Source: Sporosarcina beigongshangi
Lineage (GTDB): Bacteria > Actinomycetota > Actinomycetes > Actinomycetales > Micrococcaceae
Reading direction: 5' to 3'
NCBI RefSeq assembly: GCF_016820535.1
Contig: NZ_JADHDY010000021.1
Span: 1 to 55,672 of the forward strand
Length of the DNA: 55,672 nt
This document shows positions 1 to 7,004 of this stretch, in pieces. Position numbers and translations under genes: made by a program. Under the pieces are notes generated by a model, which worked only from the letters and a program-made list of their open reading frames with translations, did no database searches and was not told the DNA's origin. How positions within the stretch are numbered: the first letter of the stretch is position 1; every line of letters starts with the position of its first letter.

Positions 1-199
1 CCGTCCGGGTGGCGGCCGGGGCGGCGGTGCCGGCGGGCGCCGTGGTGCGCTGCGCCGTCGTGCCTGCGACAGCAGCGGACGGCGCCACGGGTGCGGATGC
101 CGGGACAAGCCAGGCGGACAGGGCCACCACTGCCGCGACGGCCAGGACCGGCCCAGCCAGGCGGGCGGAGCGGCGGCGGCGGTTCAGGTGGCGCGGCAT
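1..199 (-). CDS. Secreted or membrane-anchored protein, N-terminal part only
   Basis: Only the first 66 codons are in the window; the gene runs off its left edge. The start ATG at 199 sits behind a strong ribosome site (GGAGGGG, about 3-8 bases upstream). The N-terminus is a clear signal peptide: an arginine-rich stretch (residues 7-13), a hydrophobic core (15-32) and a likely signal peptidase site after Ala-Ser-Ala (34-36), followed by a low-complexity Ala/Thr/Pro region. It lies 21 bases downstream of the CoA-binding protein gene on the same strand and may be co-transcribed with it. The mature domain is outside the window, so no function can be given. Confidence 0.75.
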   Translation of the reverse strand, partial: MPRHLNRRRRSARLAGPVLAVAAVVALSAWLVPASAPVAPSAAVAGTTAQRTTAPAGTAAPAATRT

Positions 200-220
200 G
201 TTCCCCTCCGGCGGTGAGGC

Positions 221-637
221 CTAGAGCCCCAACTTGGCGGATTCGATCTTGGGGCAGGTGTCCATCACGACGTCCAGGCCCGCATCGGCGGCGCGCTGCG
301 CGGCGGCTTCATCTATCACGCCAAGCTGCAGCCAGACGGCCTTGGCGCCGACAGCGATGGCCTGGTCAACAACCGCACCCACCTTGGCAGAGTTCACGAA
401 GCAGTCCACCACGTCGATGGGGCCCGGCACGTCTGCGAGCTTCGTGTACCCCTTGGCACCGTGGACATCGTCGCCCTTGAGGCTGACGGGGATGATTTCG
501 TGGCCGAGGTGCTGCTGCAGGAACAGGGCCACACCCATGGCAGCCCGCAGGGGGTTGTTGGACAGGCCCACCACGGCCCAGCGGCCGGGTGTGGTGAGCA
601 ACCGGTGGATGAGCTGCGGATCGTTGATGTGTGCCAT
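221..637 (-). CDS. CoA-binding domain protein (YccU-like)
   Basis: A 138-residue single-domain Rossmann-fold protein of the CoA-binding family. The nucleotide-binding beta strand and turn are visible near the N-terminus (WAVVGLSNNP, about residues 19-28), followed by the family pattern of a PVSLKG-like strand and a conserved VDCFV strand (about residue 77). Length matches the small stand-alone members of the family. The family binds CoA or a related nucleotide in the cytoplasm; the physiological role is not established. It is divergent from the riboswitch-controlled methyltransferase, with about 120 bases between its start and the riboswitch. Confidence 0.85.
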   Translation of the reverse strand: MAHINDPQLIHRLLTTPGRWAVVGLSNNPLRAAMGVALFLQQHLGHEIIPVSLKGDDVHGAKGYTKLADVPGPIDVVDCFVNSAKVGAVVDQAIAVGAKAVWLQLGVIDEAAAQRAADAGLDVVMDTCPKIESAKLGL

Positions 638-752
638 GCTTCGAGCCTAATCCCACGGGCCGCCGTTGCCGGATTCCCGCGCCGCGAGCCGGCCATGCGT
701 GGCGTCCGCGCCCGGCGGGCGATTTCCCGCCTGCCGGAATCGGCACTAGGCT

Positions 753-886
753 GGGATTTCCCATCCAGAGCGGCCGAGAGACCTGGCTTGTTGACGCCGC
801 AGCAACCATCCCACGCATCACCGCGGCTCCTGCCCGGCACATGCCACGGAACGGTGCTACCGCCAGAAACGATGGAAAGGAATCCC
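753..886 (+). promoter_or_regulatory. SAM riboswitch (S-box type) in front of the MetE-like gene
   Basis: The conserved S-box core is readable: CCATCCAGAGCGGCCGAGAG (761-780), then a TGACGCCGCAGCAACC-like block (792-807), then GGTGCTA...CCAG (853-865). The closing helix P1 is CCATC (761-765) with GATGG (871-875). An outer helix GGGATT (753-758) with AATCCC (881-886) would enclose the ribosome site AAAGGAA (876-882), which is only a few bases from the GTG at 890. This suggests that ligand binding hides the ribosome site, i.e. control of translation (inference). The downstream gene makes or recycles methionine, as expected for this class. Confidence 0.88.
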
Positions 887-889
887 CTC

Positions 890-2095
890 GTGACCCTGAA
901 CACCACCCGCATCCGCACCAGCCATGCCGGTTCCCTGCCCCGCACCCCCGCCCTCCTGGCGGCCAACGAGGCGCGGGAGGCCAACGGAGACACACCCGAA
1001 TTCCAGGCGTTGCTGGAGGAATCCGTCATTGACGTGGTGGCCCGGCAGGCTGCCGCCGGGATCGACATTGTCAACGACGGCGAGTTCGGCCACGCCATGA
1101 ACGATTCCGTGGACTACGGCGCCTGGTGGTCCTACTCCTTCGCACGCATGGGCGGCCTGGAGTTGGACACGGACCAGGCATGGGCCGTGGAGGCCGTCGA
1201 GTCAACACCCGGCAATGTGGCGCTGACCGGCTTCGTGCACCGCCGCGACCGCGGCCTCTTTGCCGAAGCCTACAACGACCCCACCTCGGGCATCTTCTCC
1301 GCAGGCGCCAAGCTGTTCCCCAAGTGCACCGGCCCGCTGAGCTACACCGGGCACGACGCCGTTGCCTCCGACATCAAGAACCTCACCACCGGCATGGCCA
1401 AGGCAGGCGTCACCGAAGGTTTTGTGGCGGCACTGTCCCCCGGCAGTGCCTCGCGCATCACCAACGAGCACTATGCCACGGAGGAGGAGTTCATCTACGC
1501 CTGCGCCGACGTGCTCCGCGAGGAATACACGGCCATCATCAATGCCGGGCTGACGGTGCAGATCGACGACCCCTCGATTGCCGAGAACTGGGACCAGATT
1601 TCACCGGAACCCTCCGTGGAGGACTACCTGAAATTCACCCAGGTCCGGGTCGAGGCGCTGAACTATGCCCTGCGCGGCCTGCCGGAGGAGCAGATCCGCT
1701 TCCACCTGTGCTGGGGCTCCTGGCACGGCCCGCACACCACCGACCTGGAGTTCAAGCACCTCGTGGACACCATGCTGGCGATCAACGCCGGCTCCTATTC
1801 CTTCGAGGCAGCCAATGTGCGCCACGAGCACGAGTGGAAGATTTGGCAGGACACCAAGCTGCCCGAGGGCAAGCTGATTGTGCCGGGGATCGTCTCGCAC
1901 GCCACCAACGTGGTGGAACACCCCGAACTGGTGGCGGACCGCATCGAGCGCTTCACCTCCGTGGTGGGGCGCGAGTCCGTGGTTGCTGCCACAGACTGCG
2001 GTCTGGGCGGGCGCGTGCACCCGCAGATTGCCGCCGCGAAGCTGGCAACGCTGGGCGAGGGTGCGGCCCTGGCCAGCAAGCGCCTCTGGAAATAG
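890..2095 (+). CDS. Cobalamin-independent methionine synthase family protein (MetE C-terminal domain type)
   Basis: A 401-residue protein corresponding to the catalytic C-terminal barrel of MetE without the N-terminal half. It begins with the family RTSHAGSLPR motif (residues 9-18). All four expected zinc ligands are present: His272 and Cys274 (FHLCWG), Glu306 (FEAAN) and Cys370 (TDCGLGG). The GTG start at 890 follows GAAAGGAA and lies directly behind a SAM riboswitch, which supports a role in methionine synthesis. Stand-alone 'core' proteins of this family may use a methyl donor other than methyltetrahydropteroyl-triglutamate, so the donor is uncertain. The longer open frame upstream runs through the riboswitch and is not coding. 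Confidence 0.88.
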   Translation: MTLNTTRIRTSHAGSLPRTPALLAANEAREANGDTPEFQALLEESVIDVVARQAAAGIDIVNDGEFGHAMNDSVDYGAWWSYSFARMGGLELDTDQAWAVEAVESTPGNVALTGFVHRRDRGLFAEAYNDPTSGIFSAGAKLFPKCTGPLSYTGHDAVASDIKNLTTGMAKAGVTEGFVAALSPGSASRITNEHYATEEEFIYACADVLREEYTAIINAGLTVQIDDPSIAENWDQISPEPSVEDYLKFTQVRVEALNYALRGLPEEQIRFHLCWGSWHGPHTTDLEFKHLVDTMLAINAGSYSFEAANVRHEHEWKIWQDTKLPEGKLIVPGIVSHATNVVEHPELVADRIERFTSVVGRESVVAATDCGLGGRVHPQIAAAKLATLGEGAALASKRLWK

Positions 2096-2115
2096 CCAGG
2101 AAGGACCCAAAAAGT

Positions 2116-2155
2116 ACGGCAGCCGCTGCGGATGCGCATCCGCAGCGGCTGCCGT
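2116..2155. terminator. Perfect 40-bp palindrome, bidirectional terminator
   Basis: ACGGCAGCCGCTGCGGATGC (2116-2135) is followed immediately by its exact reverse complement (2136-2155), then TTTT on the plus strand; a run of five A before it gives the U-tract for the minus strand. It lies between two convergent genes and can serve both. Confidence 0.9.
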
Positions 2156-2200
2156 TTTCAGCCGGGCTCCGGGCCGGGAGGCCCCGTGGCCTTCATCCGT

Positions 2201-2713
2201 TCAGGCGTCTACGAAGGAGTCGTCGATGCTGGGCCGGTCGTTGTCCCCGGAATCGCTCTCCGGTTCGTCTTCGTCCTCCGGCACCTCGTCAATGTCGACG
2301 TAGTCCTCATTGGTGAGTTCGTCCGTGTACAGGGACCAGAATTCGTTGCTGGCGGCCGCTGCCGGATCCAGGGCCTGCAGCTGTTCCTGAAAGGACTTCT
2401 TCACCGCGGAGAAGTCCTCGTCGTCTTCGGGGCCGGCAGTGTCCCTGTCGATGGACCCCCACGCGGAAACGATGGGTGCCAGCTTTTCCAGGGCGGAGGC
2501 TATGAGCGACTCGTCGTCTTCACAGACGAACATGACGGCGCCGCTCTTCCGGTCCACCACCACAAATTGGAAATCACCGTCGTTGCACACGATGGCCCGG
2601 CCGCGTTCGTCATCCGCAAATGGCGGCTTGAGCCACTGCCCGTCCAGCGGCACATCTTCCAGCGCGACCGGATACATGGGTTCCAGCATTGCCCAGATCT
2701 GGGAGTCGTTCAT
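2201..2713 (-). CDS. Acidic protein of unknown function
   Basis: A 170-residue protein that I cannot assign. The first ~85 residues look like a compact domain with beta strands (FQFVVVDRKSGAVMFVCEDD), a layout seen in some SUKH-like proteins, but the match is too weak to claim. The last ~45 residues are extremely acidic and Ser/Asp-rich and probably disordered. The start is firm: ATG at 2713 follows GGAGGAAACC. It lies 63 bases downstream of the nitrilase-family gene on the same strand, so the two may form an operon, and it ends at the bidirectional terminator. Confidence 0.75.
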   Translation of the reverse strand: MNDSQIWAMLEPMYPVALEDVPLDGQWLKPPFADDERGRAIVCNDGDFQFVVVDRKSGAVMFVCEDDESLIASALEKLAPIVSAWGSIDRDTAGPEDDEDFSAVKKSFQEQLQALDPAAAASNEFWSLYTDELTNEDYVDIDEVPEDEDEPESDSGDNDRPSIDDSFVDA

Positions 2714-2776
2714 GGTTTCCTCCTGCCCTTAACCATGACACTAACCACCGGCGGTGGCCGCGTCAACGGCCGTGAT

Positions 2777-3583
2777 TCACCCCGCCGGGACCACCTCGGA
2801 ACTGCCCTCGAAGCGGCGGTTGCGCAGCACCGGAAGGAACTCGCGCACCTCCTCGATGCGCCGGTGGGTGACGTCGGCCGTGGCCACTCCCTCGGCGTCG
2901 TCGTTGAGGAAGTCGATGGCGATGCCCATGGGGTCCAGGATGACCGAGTGCCCGATGCAGTGGTCGCTGGAGGTGCCGGCCGCCGCCACCCAGCAGGTGT
3001 TTTCAATGGCGCGGGCCTTCAGCAGCGTCTCCCAGTGCTCGATCTTGTGCTCGCCCTTGAACCATGCGGCCGAGACACAGATCAGGTCCGCGCCGGCGAC
3101 GGCCAGTGCCCGGGCCAGTTCGGGGAAGCGGATGTCGTAGCAGGTCATGATGCCCACCTTGAAGCCGCCGAGCTCCACGAGCGTAATGCCGCGGTCGCCG
3201 GGCTTGATGCGGGTGGATTCCTGGTAGGAGAAGGCGTCGTAGAGGTGGAGCTTGCGGTAGGTGCCCAGGATGGCGCCGCTTTCGTCCACGGCAACCACGG
3301 TGTTGTAGGGGCGTTCCTCGCCGCTGGACTCGTAGCCGCCGGCAATCACGGCGATGCCCACGTCGGAGGCGATCATGGACAGCCCCTGCACAAAGGTGGT
3401 CCAGTGCGCGTCCACGGCCGCCGCGAAACCGCCCTTGACCCGTCCCACGGAGAACATGGCCTCCTCCGGGAACAACACCAGCTTCCCGCCGTCCTGCGCC
3501 GCGGCCACGGCCAGCCTGCGCATCGTGGCCAGGTTTTCCACGACATCCGCACCTGGGTTGAATTGTCCAACACTGACCTTCAT
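2777..3583 (-). CDS. Carbon-nitrogen hydrolase (nitrilase/omega-amidase family)
   Basis: A 268-residue enzyme with the complete nitrilase-superfamily triad: Glu40 (LFPEEAMFS), Lys111 (YRKLHLYD) and Cys148 (MTCYDIRFPE). Members hydrolyse amide C-N bonds; the length and the CYDIRFPE motif fit amidase-like branches (omega-amidase or deaminated-glutathione amidase type) better than true nitrilases, but the substrate cannot be read from sequence. The ATG at 3583 is preceded by GGAAGGA at good spacing; an upstream in-frame extension of 9 codons lacks such a site. It is cytoplasmic, as no signal peptide is present. Confidence 0.9.
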   Translation of the reverse strand: MKVSVGQFNPGADVVENLATMRRLAVAAAQDGGKLVLFPEEAMFSVGRVKGGFAAAVDAHWTTFVQGLSMIASDVGIAVIAGGYESSGEERPYNTVVAVDESGAILGTYRKLHLYDAFSYQESTRIKPGDRGITLVELGGFKVGIMTCYDIRFPELARALAVAGADLICVSAAWFKGEHKIEHWETLLKARAIENTCWVAAAGTSSDHCIGHSVILDPMGIAIDFLNDDAEGVATADVTHRRIEEVREFLPVLRNRRFEGSSEVVPAG

Positions 3584-3663
3584 GGCTGTGGGTCCTTCCG
3601 CTCGGTTCAAGTAGAAACCAGCCTAGTCCGTCCCGCCGCCGCGGCAATCACCCAAAGCAGCCC

Positions 3664-3715
3664 AAAAAGGGAAGGACGACGGCGGAACCCAGGTTCCGCC
3701 GTCGTCCTTCCCTTT
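3664..3715 (-). terminator. Terminator of purA
   Basis: A 24-base arm (3666-3689, AAAGGGAAGGACGACGGCGG...) pairs perfectly with 3692-3715. Read on the minus strand, the stem is followed by a run of T (complement of AAAAA at 3664-3668). It lies just past the purA stop codon and before the start of the nitrilase-family gene. Confidence 0.88.
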
Positions 3716-3733
3716 GCGCTGTGGCTGGGTGGC

Positions 3734-5029
3734 CTACTTCGCGTCGCTGATGAGGTCGTGGCGCACGATCGTCTGGTCTCGGTCCGGGCCAACGCCGATG
3801 GCGGATATCCGGGTGCCGGACATTTTCTCCAGCGCCAGGATGTAGTTGCGCGCGTTTTCGGGCAGGTCCTCCATGGTGCGGGCCGTGGTGATGTCCTCGG
3901 TCCAGCCCGGGAAGTACTCGAAAATGGGCTTGGCGTGGTGGAATTCGGTCTGCGTCATGGGCATTTCGTCATGGCGCACGCCGTCAACGTCGTAGGCAAC
4001 GCAGACCGGGATCTGCTCGATGCCGGTGAGCACGTCCAGCTTGGTGACGAAGTAGTCCGTGAAGCCGTTGACGCGCGAGGCGTGGCGGGCCAGGAGGGCG
4101 TCGTACCAGCCGCAGCGGCGCGGGCGGCCGGTGTTGACACCGAATTCGCCGCCGGTCTTCTGCAGGTAGATGCCCATCTCGTCGAACAGTTCCGTGGGGA
4201 ACGGGCCGGCGCCGACACGCGTGGTGTAGGCCTTGATGATGCCCACGGAGCGGGTGATGCGTGTGGGGCCGATGCCGGAGCCCACGGATGCGCCGCCGGC
4301 TGTCGGGTTGGACGAGGTGACGAACGGGTAGGTGCCGTGGTCCACGTCCAGGAATGTGGCCTGGCCGCCTTCCATGAGCACCACTTCTCCGCGGTCCAGG
4401 GCTTCGTTCAATACAAAGGTTGCGTCAATGACCATGGGGCGCACGCGCTCGGCGAAGGAGAGGAAGTACTCAACGACTTCTTCAACCTCCACGTCACGGC
4501 GGTTGTACACCTTGACCAGCAGCTGGTTTTTCTGCTTGAGCGAACCTTCCACCTTCTGGCGCAGGATGGACTCGTCAAAGAGGTCCTGGACGCGGATGCC
4601 CAGTCGGGCCACCTTGTCCATGTAGGCCGGGCCGATCCCGCGGCCGGTGGTGCCGATGGCACGGCTGCCCAGGAAGCGTTCGGTGACCTTGTCCAGCACC
4701 TGGTGGTACGGGGCCACCAGGTGGGCGTTGGCGGAGATGCGCAGCTTGGACGTGTCCGCGCCGCGGGCCTGCAGGCCCTCGATCTCCTCAAAGAGCGCCT
4801 CAAGGTTCACCACGCAGCCGTTGCCAATGATGGGTGTTGCGTTGGGGCTCAAAATGCCTGCGGGAAGGAGCTTCAGCTCATACTTCTCGCCACCTACGAC
4901 CACAGTGTGGCCTGCGTTGTTGCCGCCGTTGGGCTTCACAACATAGTCGACCCGGCCACCCAAAAGATCTGTGGCCTTGCCTTTTCCTTCGTCACCCCAC
5001 TGGGCGCCGACGATTACGATTGCTGGCAT
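3734..5029 (-). CDS. purA: Adenylosuccinate synthetase
   Basis: This 431-residue enzyme condenses IMP with aspartate using GTP, the first committed step to AMP. The N-terminal GTP-binding loop GDEGKGK (residues 12-18) contains the catalytic Asp13, and the catalytic His41 is in NNAGHT. Further family motifs ([26 protein letters not shown] region) are present and the length matches the family (about 430). The ATG at 5029 follows GGGGGAGGG; the open frame extends 40 codons further upstream but lacks family similarity there. It is a single gene ended by its own terminator. Confidence 0.98.
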   Translation of the reverse strand: MPAIVIVGAQWGDEGKGKATDLLGGRVDYVVKPNGGNNAGHTVVVGGEKYELKLLPAGILSPNATPIIGNGCVVNLEALFEEIEGLQARGADTSKLRISANAHLVAPYHQVLDKVTERFLGSRAIGTTGRGIGPAYMDKVARLGIRVQDLFDESILRQKVEGSLKQKNQLLVKVYNRRDVEVEEVVEYFLSFAERVRPMVIDATFVLNEALDRGEVVLMEGGQATFLDVDHGTYPFVTSSNPTAGGASVGSGIGPTRITRSVGIIKAYTTRVGAGPFPTELFDEMGIYLQKTGGEFGVNTGRPRRCGWYDALLARHASRVNGFTDYFVTKLDVLTGIEQIPVCVAYDVDGVRHDEMPMTQTEFHHAKPIFEYFPGWTEDITTARTMEDLPENARNYILALEKMSGTRISAIGVGPDRDQTIVRHDLISDAK

Positions 5030-5288
5030 GGGACCCTCCCCCTTGCTCATAAGTTGAGCCGGGCGCTGCGGATTCCGGCAGAGGTTCCGCCGTACAGCGT
5101 CCGGGCACGAAAATGCCCCTTGGGAATCGCCGCCGTTCGCCTGCAACAAATGCGGGCCGGCCAGCGATCAAGGGGGTCTTACCCCCCGAGTTTACCGGAA
5201 TGCCACTGCGGGTGCACATTGGCCGCGCCCAACACCTGCTTTCCACCCGGACGCGGCGCCTGCCCCGGCGCCTGGCACAGCAGGATCC

Positions 5289-5341
5289 ATTTAGTGTCGC
5301 AAGGACACTAAATGTTATATACTGTCCTTGCGACACTAAAT
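5289..5341. promoter_or_regulatory. Double palindromic operator with embedded -10 box
   Basis: Site 1 is a perfect dyad, ATTTAGTGTC (5289-5298) and GACACTAAAT (5304-5313), with a 5-base spacer GCAAG. Site 2 is ATATACTGTC (5317-5326) and GACACTAAAT (5332-5341) with spacer CTTGC, matching 8 of 10 on its left arm. The centres are 28 bp apart, and the two sites face each other as part of a 19-bp inverted repeat. A -10-like TATACT (5318-5323) lies inside site 2; I see no good -35 box. The position directly before a MarR gene suggests autoregulation (inference). Confidence 0.8.
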
Positions 5342-5377
5342 AATTTCTTCACCCGCCACCCGCAAGGAAGAATCCCG

Positions 5378-5527
5378 ATGGCCCAAACCTTGACCGGCCC
5401 TCATGCCGGAACCACCCGCGCGACTGCGCAGCCTCCGGCCGCCAACAGGTCCGCAGCCCTGGGGCCCGGCAGCAACGGCACGGTCGCGGCCGAAATGATT
5501 GTGAAGGTCGGTGGACACAATGCCTGA
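5378..5527 (+). CDS. Possible 49-residue leader peptide overlapping the MarR gene
   Basis: A short open frame starts at ATG 5378 behind AAGGAAG at good spacing and ends at TGA 5527, overlapping the MarR start at 5520 by 8 bases. The product is Ala/Thr/Gly-rich and matches no family I recognise. Its ribosome site and its overlap with the next gene suggest translational coupling. The alternative is that it is only the untranslated leader of the MarR gene. Conservation of the frame in relatives would decide. Confidence 0.4.
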   Translation: MAQTLTGPHAGTTRATAQPPAANRSAALGPGSNGTVAAEMIVKVGGHNA

Positions 5528-6041
5528 GCCGGCCGGATATCAGGAGGAGTTCATGGCCTCCCTGACACGGATCATCGGCGAGTGGACGGCGCCGGACTTC
5601 CTGTCCGCCGTAGTGGCCCGGGAAGGCGTTGACCTTGACCCTGCCGCGATCACCATGATCACGTTCCTCTCCGCCGACGGACCCATGCGCCCCTCCGCAC
5701 TGGCCGGGAAGATGGTCACCGGCGCATCCAACGTCAGCAAGGTTGCGGCCCGGCTGTCAGCCGCTGGGATGGTCAACCGCATCCCCGATCCAGCTGATGC
5801 CCGCGCCGGACTGCTGAGCCTGACACCCGCCGGGCGCCAGGTTGCCACCACCTTTGTCCGCGCCGGCGACGGGCTCGTGGAGGACCTGTTGCGGGGTTGG
5901 TCCATGGCCGACCGGACTGAAATGGCCAGGCTGCTGGCAAAACTGAAGCAATCCACCATCGATTTTTCCGCCCAACTTCGAGCGAAGAACCCACTTCCCG
6001 AGCAAGAACTGCCGGGAGAAACTGAAGGAGCAAAGCAATGA
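5520..6041 (+). CDS. MarR-family transcriptional regulator
   Basis: A 173-residue winged-helix regulator. The MarR core is visible: RPSALAGKMVTGASNVSKVAARLSAAGMV (recognition helix region, about residues 55-83), then the wing R-x-PDPADARAGLLSLTPAG (about 86-103) with the family's conserved Asp-x-R and LTPAGR. The start is ATG 5520 behind AAGGTCGGTGG; GTG 5511 is an alternative. Its stop overlaps the SDR gene by 4 bases (ATGA), so the two are an operon behind the double operator. MarR dimers normally repress their own operon and release it when a small ligand binds; the ligand is unknown. Confidence 0.9.
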   Translation: MPEPAGYQEEFMASLTRIIGEWTAPDFLSAVVAREGVDLDPAAITMITFLSADGPMRPSALAGKMVTGASNVSKVAARLSAAGMVNRIPDPADARAGLLSLTPAGRQVATTFVRAGDGLVEDLLRGWSMADRTEMARLLAKLKQSTIDFSAQLRAKNPLPEQELPGETEGAKQ

Positions 6042-6838
6042 CTGCCACCGCATCCACCCGTACTTACATCATCACCGGGGCCGGCTCCGGCGTGGGCCAG
6101 GCCACCGCGGAACTGCTGCGTGAGCGCGGCGCCAACGTCATTGGCGTGGACCTCAAAGGCTCGGACATCGAGGGCGACCTGAGCACCCATGAAGGCCGCA
6201 TTGCAGCAGCGGATGCCGCACTGGATGCGGCAGGCGGGTCCGTGGACGCCGTCATCGCCTGCGCCGGAATTTCCGCACCCATCCCGCTGACCGTCAGCGT
6301 CAACTACTTCGGTGTCACCGAATTCCTCGACCTGCTGGCACCCGCGCTGGCCAAGAGCGCAAGCCCGAGGGCCGCCGTCGTCAGTTCCATGGCGAGCCTG
6401 CAGCCCAACTCCCCCGAGCTGGTGGACGCCATGCTGGCCGGCGACGAGAATGCGGCCGTGGCGATCGGTGCGGCCTTGGCCGGGAAGGGGCCCGAGCATG
6501 GCTACCTGAACTATCCCTCCAGCAAGCGCGCGCTCAGCCGCTGGGTGCGCCGCGCGTCGATCACCCCCCAGTATGCGGGCGCCGGCATTCCGCTGAATGC
6601 CGTGGCTCCGGGAACCGTGGTGACCGCCATGACCGCCAAGCTGCTCGCCACGCCGGAGGGCCGGAAGTTGGTTGACTCCTCTGTGCCGATGCCGCTGAAC
6701 GGGCACTCCGACGCCGTGGTCATTGCACGGCTGCTCGCCTGGCTGACCAGCGAGGAAAACACGCACACGACAGGCCAGACCATATACATCGACGGCGGCG
6801 CGGACGCGACACTGCGCGGGGACGACATCTGGAGCTAG
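6038..6838 (+). CDS. Short-chain dehydrogenase/reductase (hydroxysteroid-dehydrogenase/carbonyl-reductase type)
   Basis: A 266-residue classical SDR. The cofactor loop TGAGSGVG spans residues 13-20; Asp37 at the end of strand 2 (VIGVDLKG) favours NAD(H). The catalytic set is Ser116/117 (VVSSMAS), Tyr159 and Lys163 (NYPSSK). The short N-terminal half and the D-L-x-x-x-EGRIAAADAAL region resemble 3-alpha-hydroxysteroid dehydrogenase/carbonyl reductases, but the substrate is not certain. It is translationally coupled to the MarR gene, so that regulator probably senses the substrate or a related toxic carbonyl compound (inference). Confidence 0.9.
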   Translation: MTATASTRTYIITGAGSGVGQATAELLRERGANVIGVDLKGSDIEGDLSTHEGRIAAADAALDAAGGSVDAVIACAGISAPIPLTVSVNYFGVTEFLDLLAPALAKSASPRAAVVSSMASLQPNSPELVDAMLAGDENAAVAIGAALAGKGPEHGYLNYPSSKRALSRWVRRASITPQYAGAGIPLNAVAPGTVVTAMTAKLLATPEGRKLVDSSVPMPLNGHSDAVVIARLLAWLTSEENTHTTGQTIYIDGGADATLRGDDIWS

Positions 6839-7004
6839 CCTCCCCGCCCCACCCGCAGGGTGCGCTCCTGTTGGGCCGATGATGCCAGGGCCGGTCCCGT
6901 CCCCTGGCCTGGAATTTGGCCCGCCAGGTGCGCACCCGAATTTGTTGGCGCGGTTCATCCAAATGGTTGATTCATTGACTGCTCCACGGGCCTAGTTTTG
7001 AACT

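Noticed and set aside
2132-5311. A 1059-codon open frame on the plus strand
   Set aside because: It runs antisense through purA and the nitrilase-family gene, which have full family motifs. Long antisense frames are common in high-GC DNA, and the translation has no recognisable domain.
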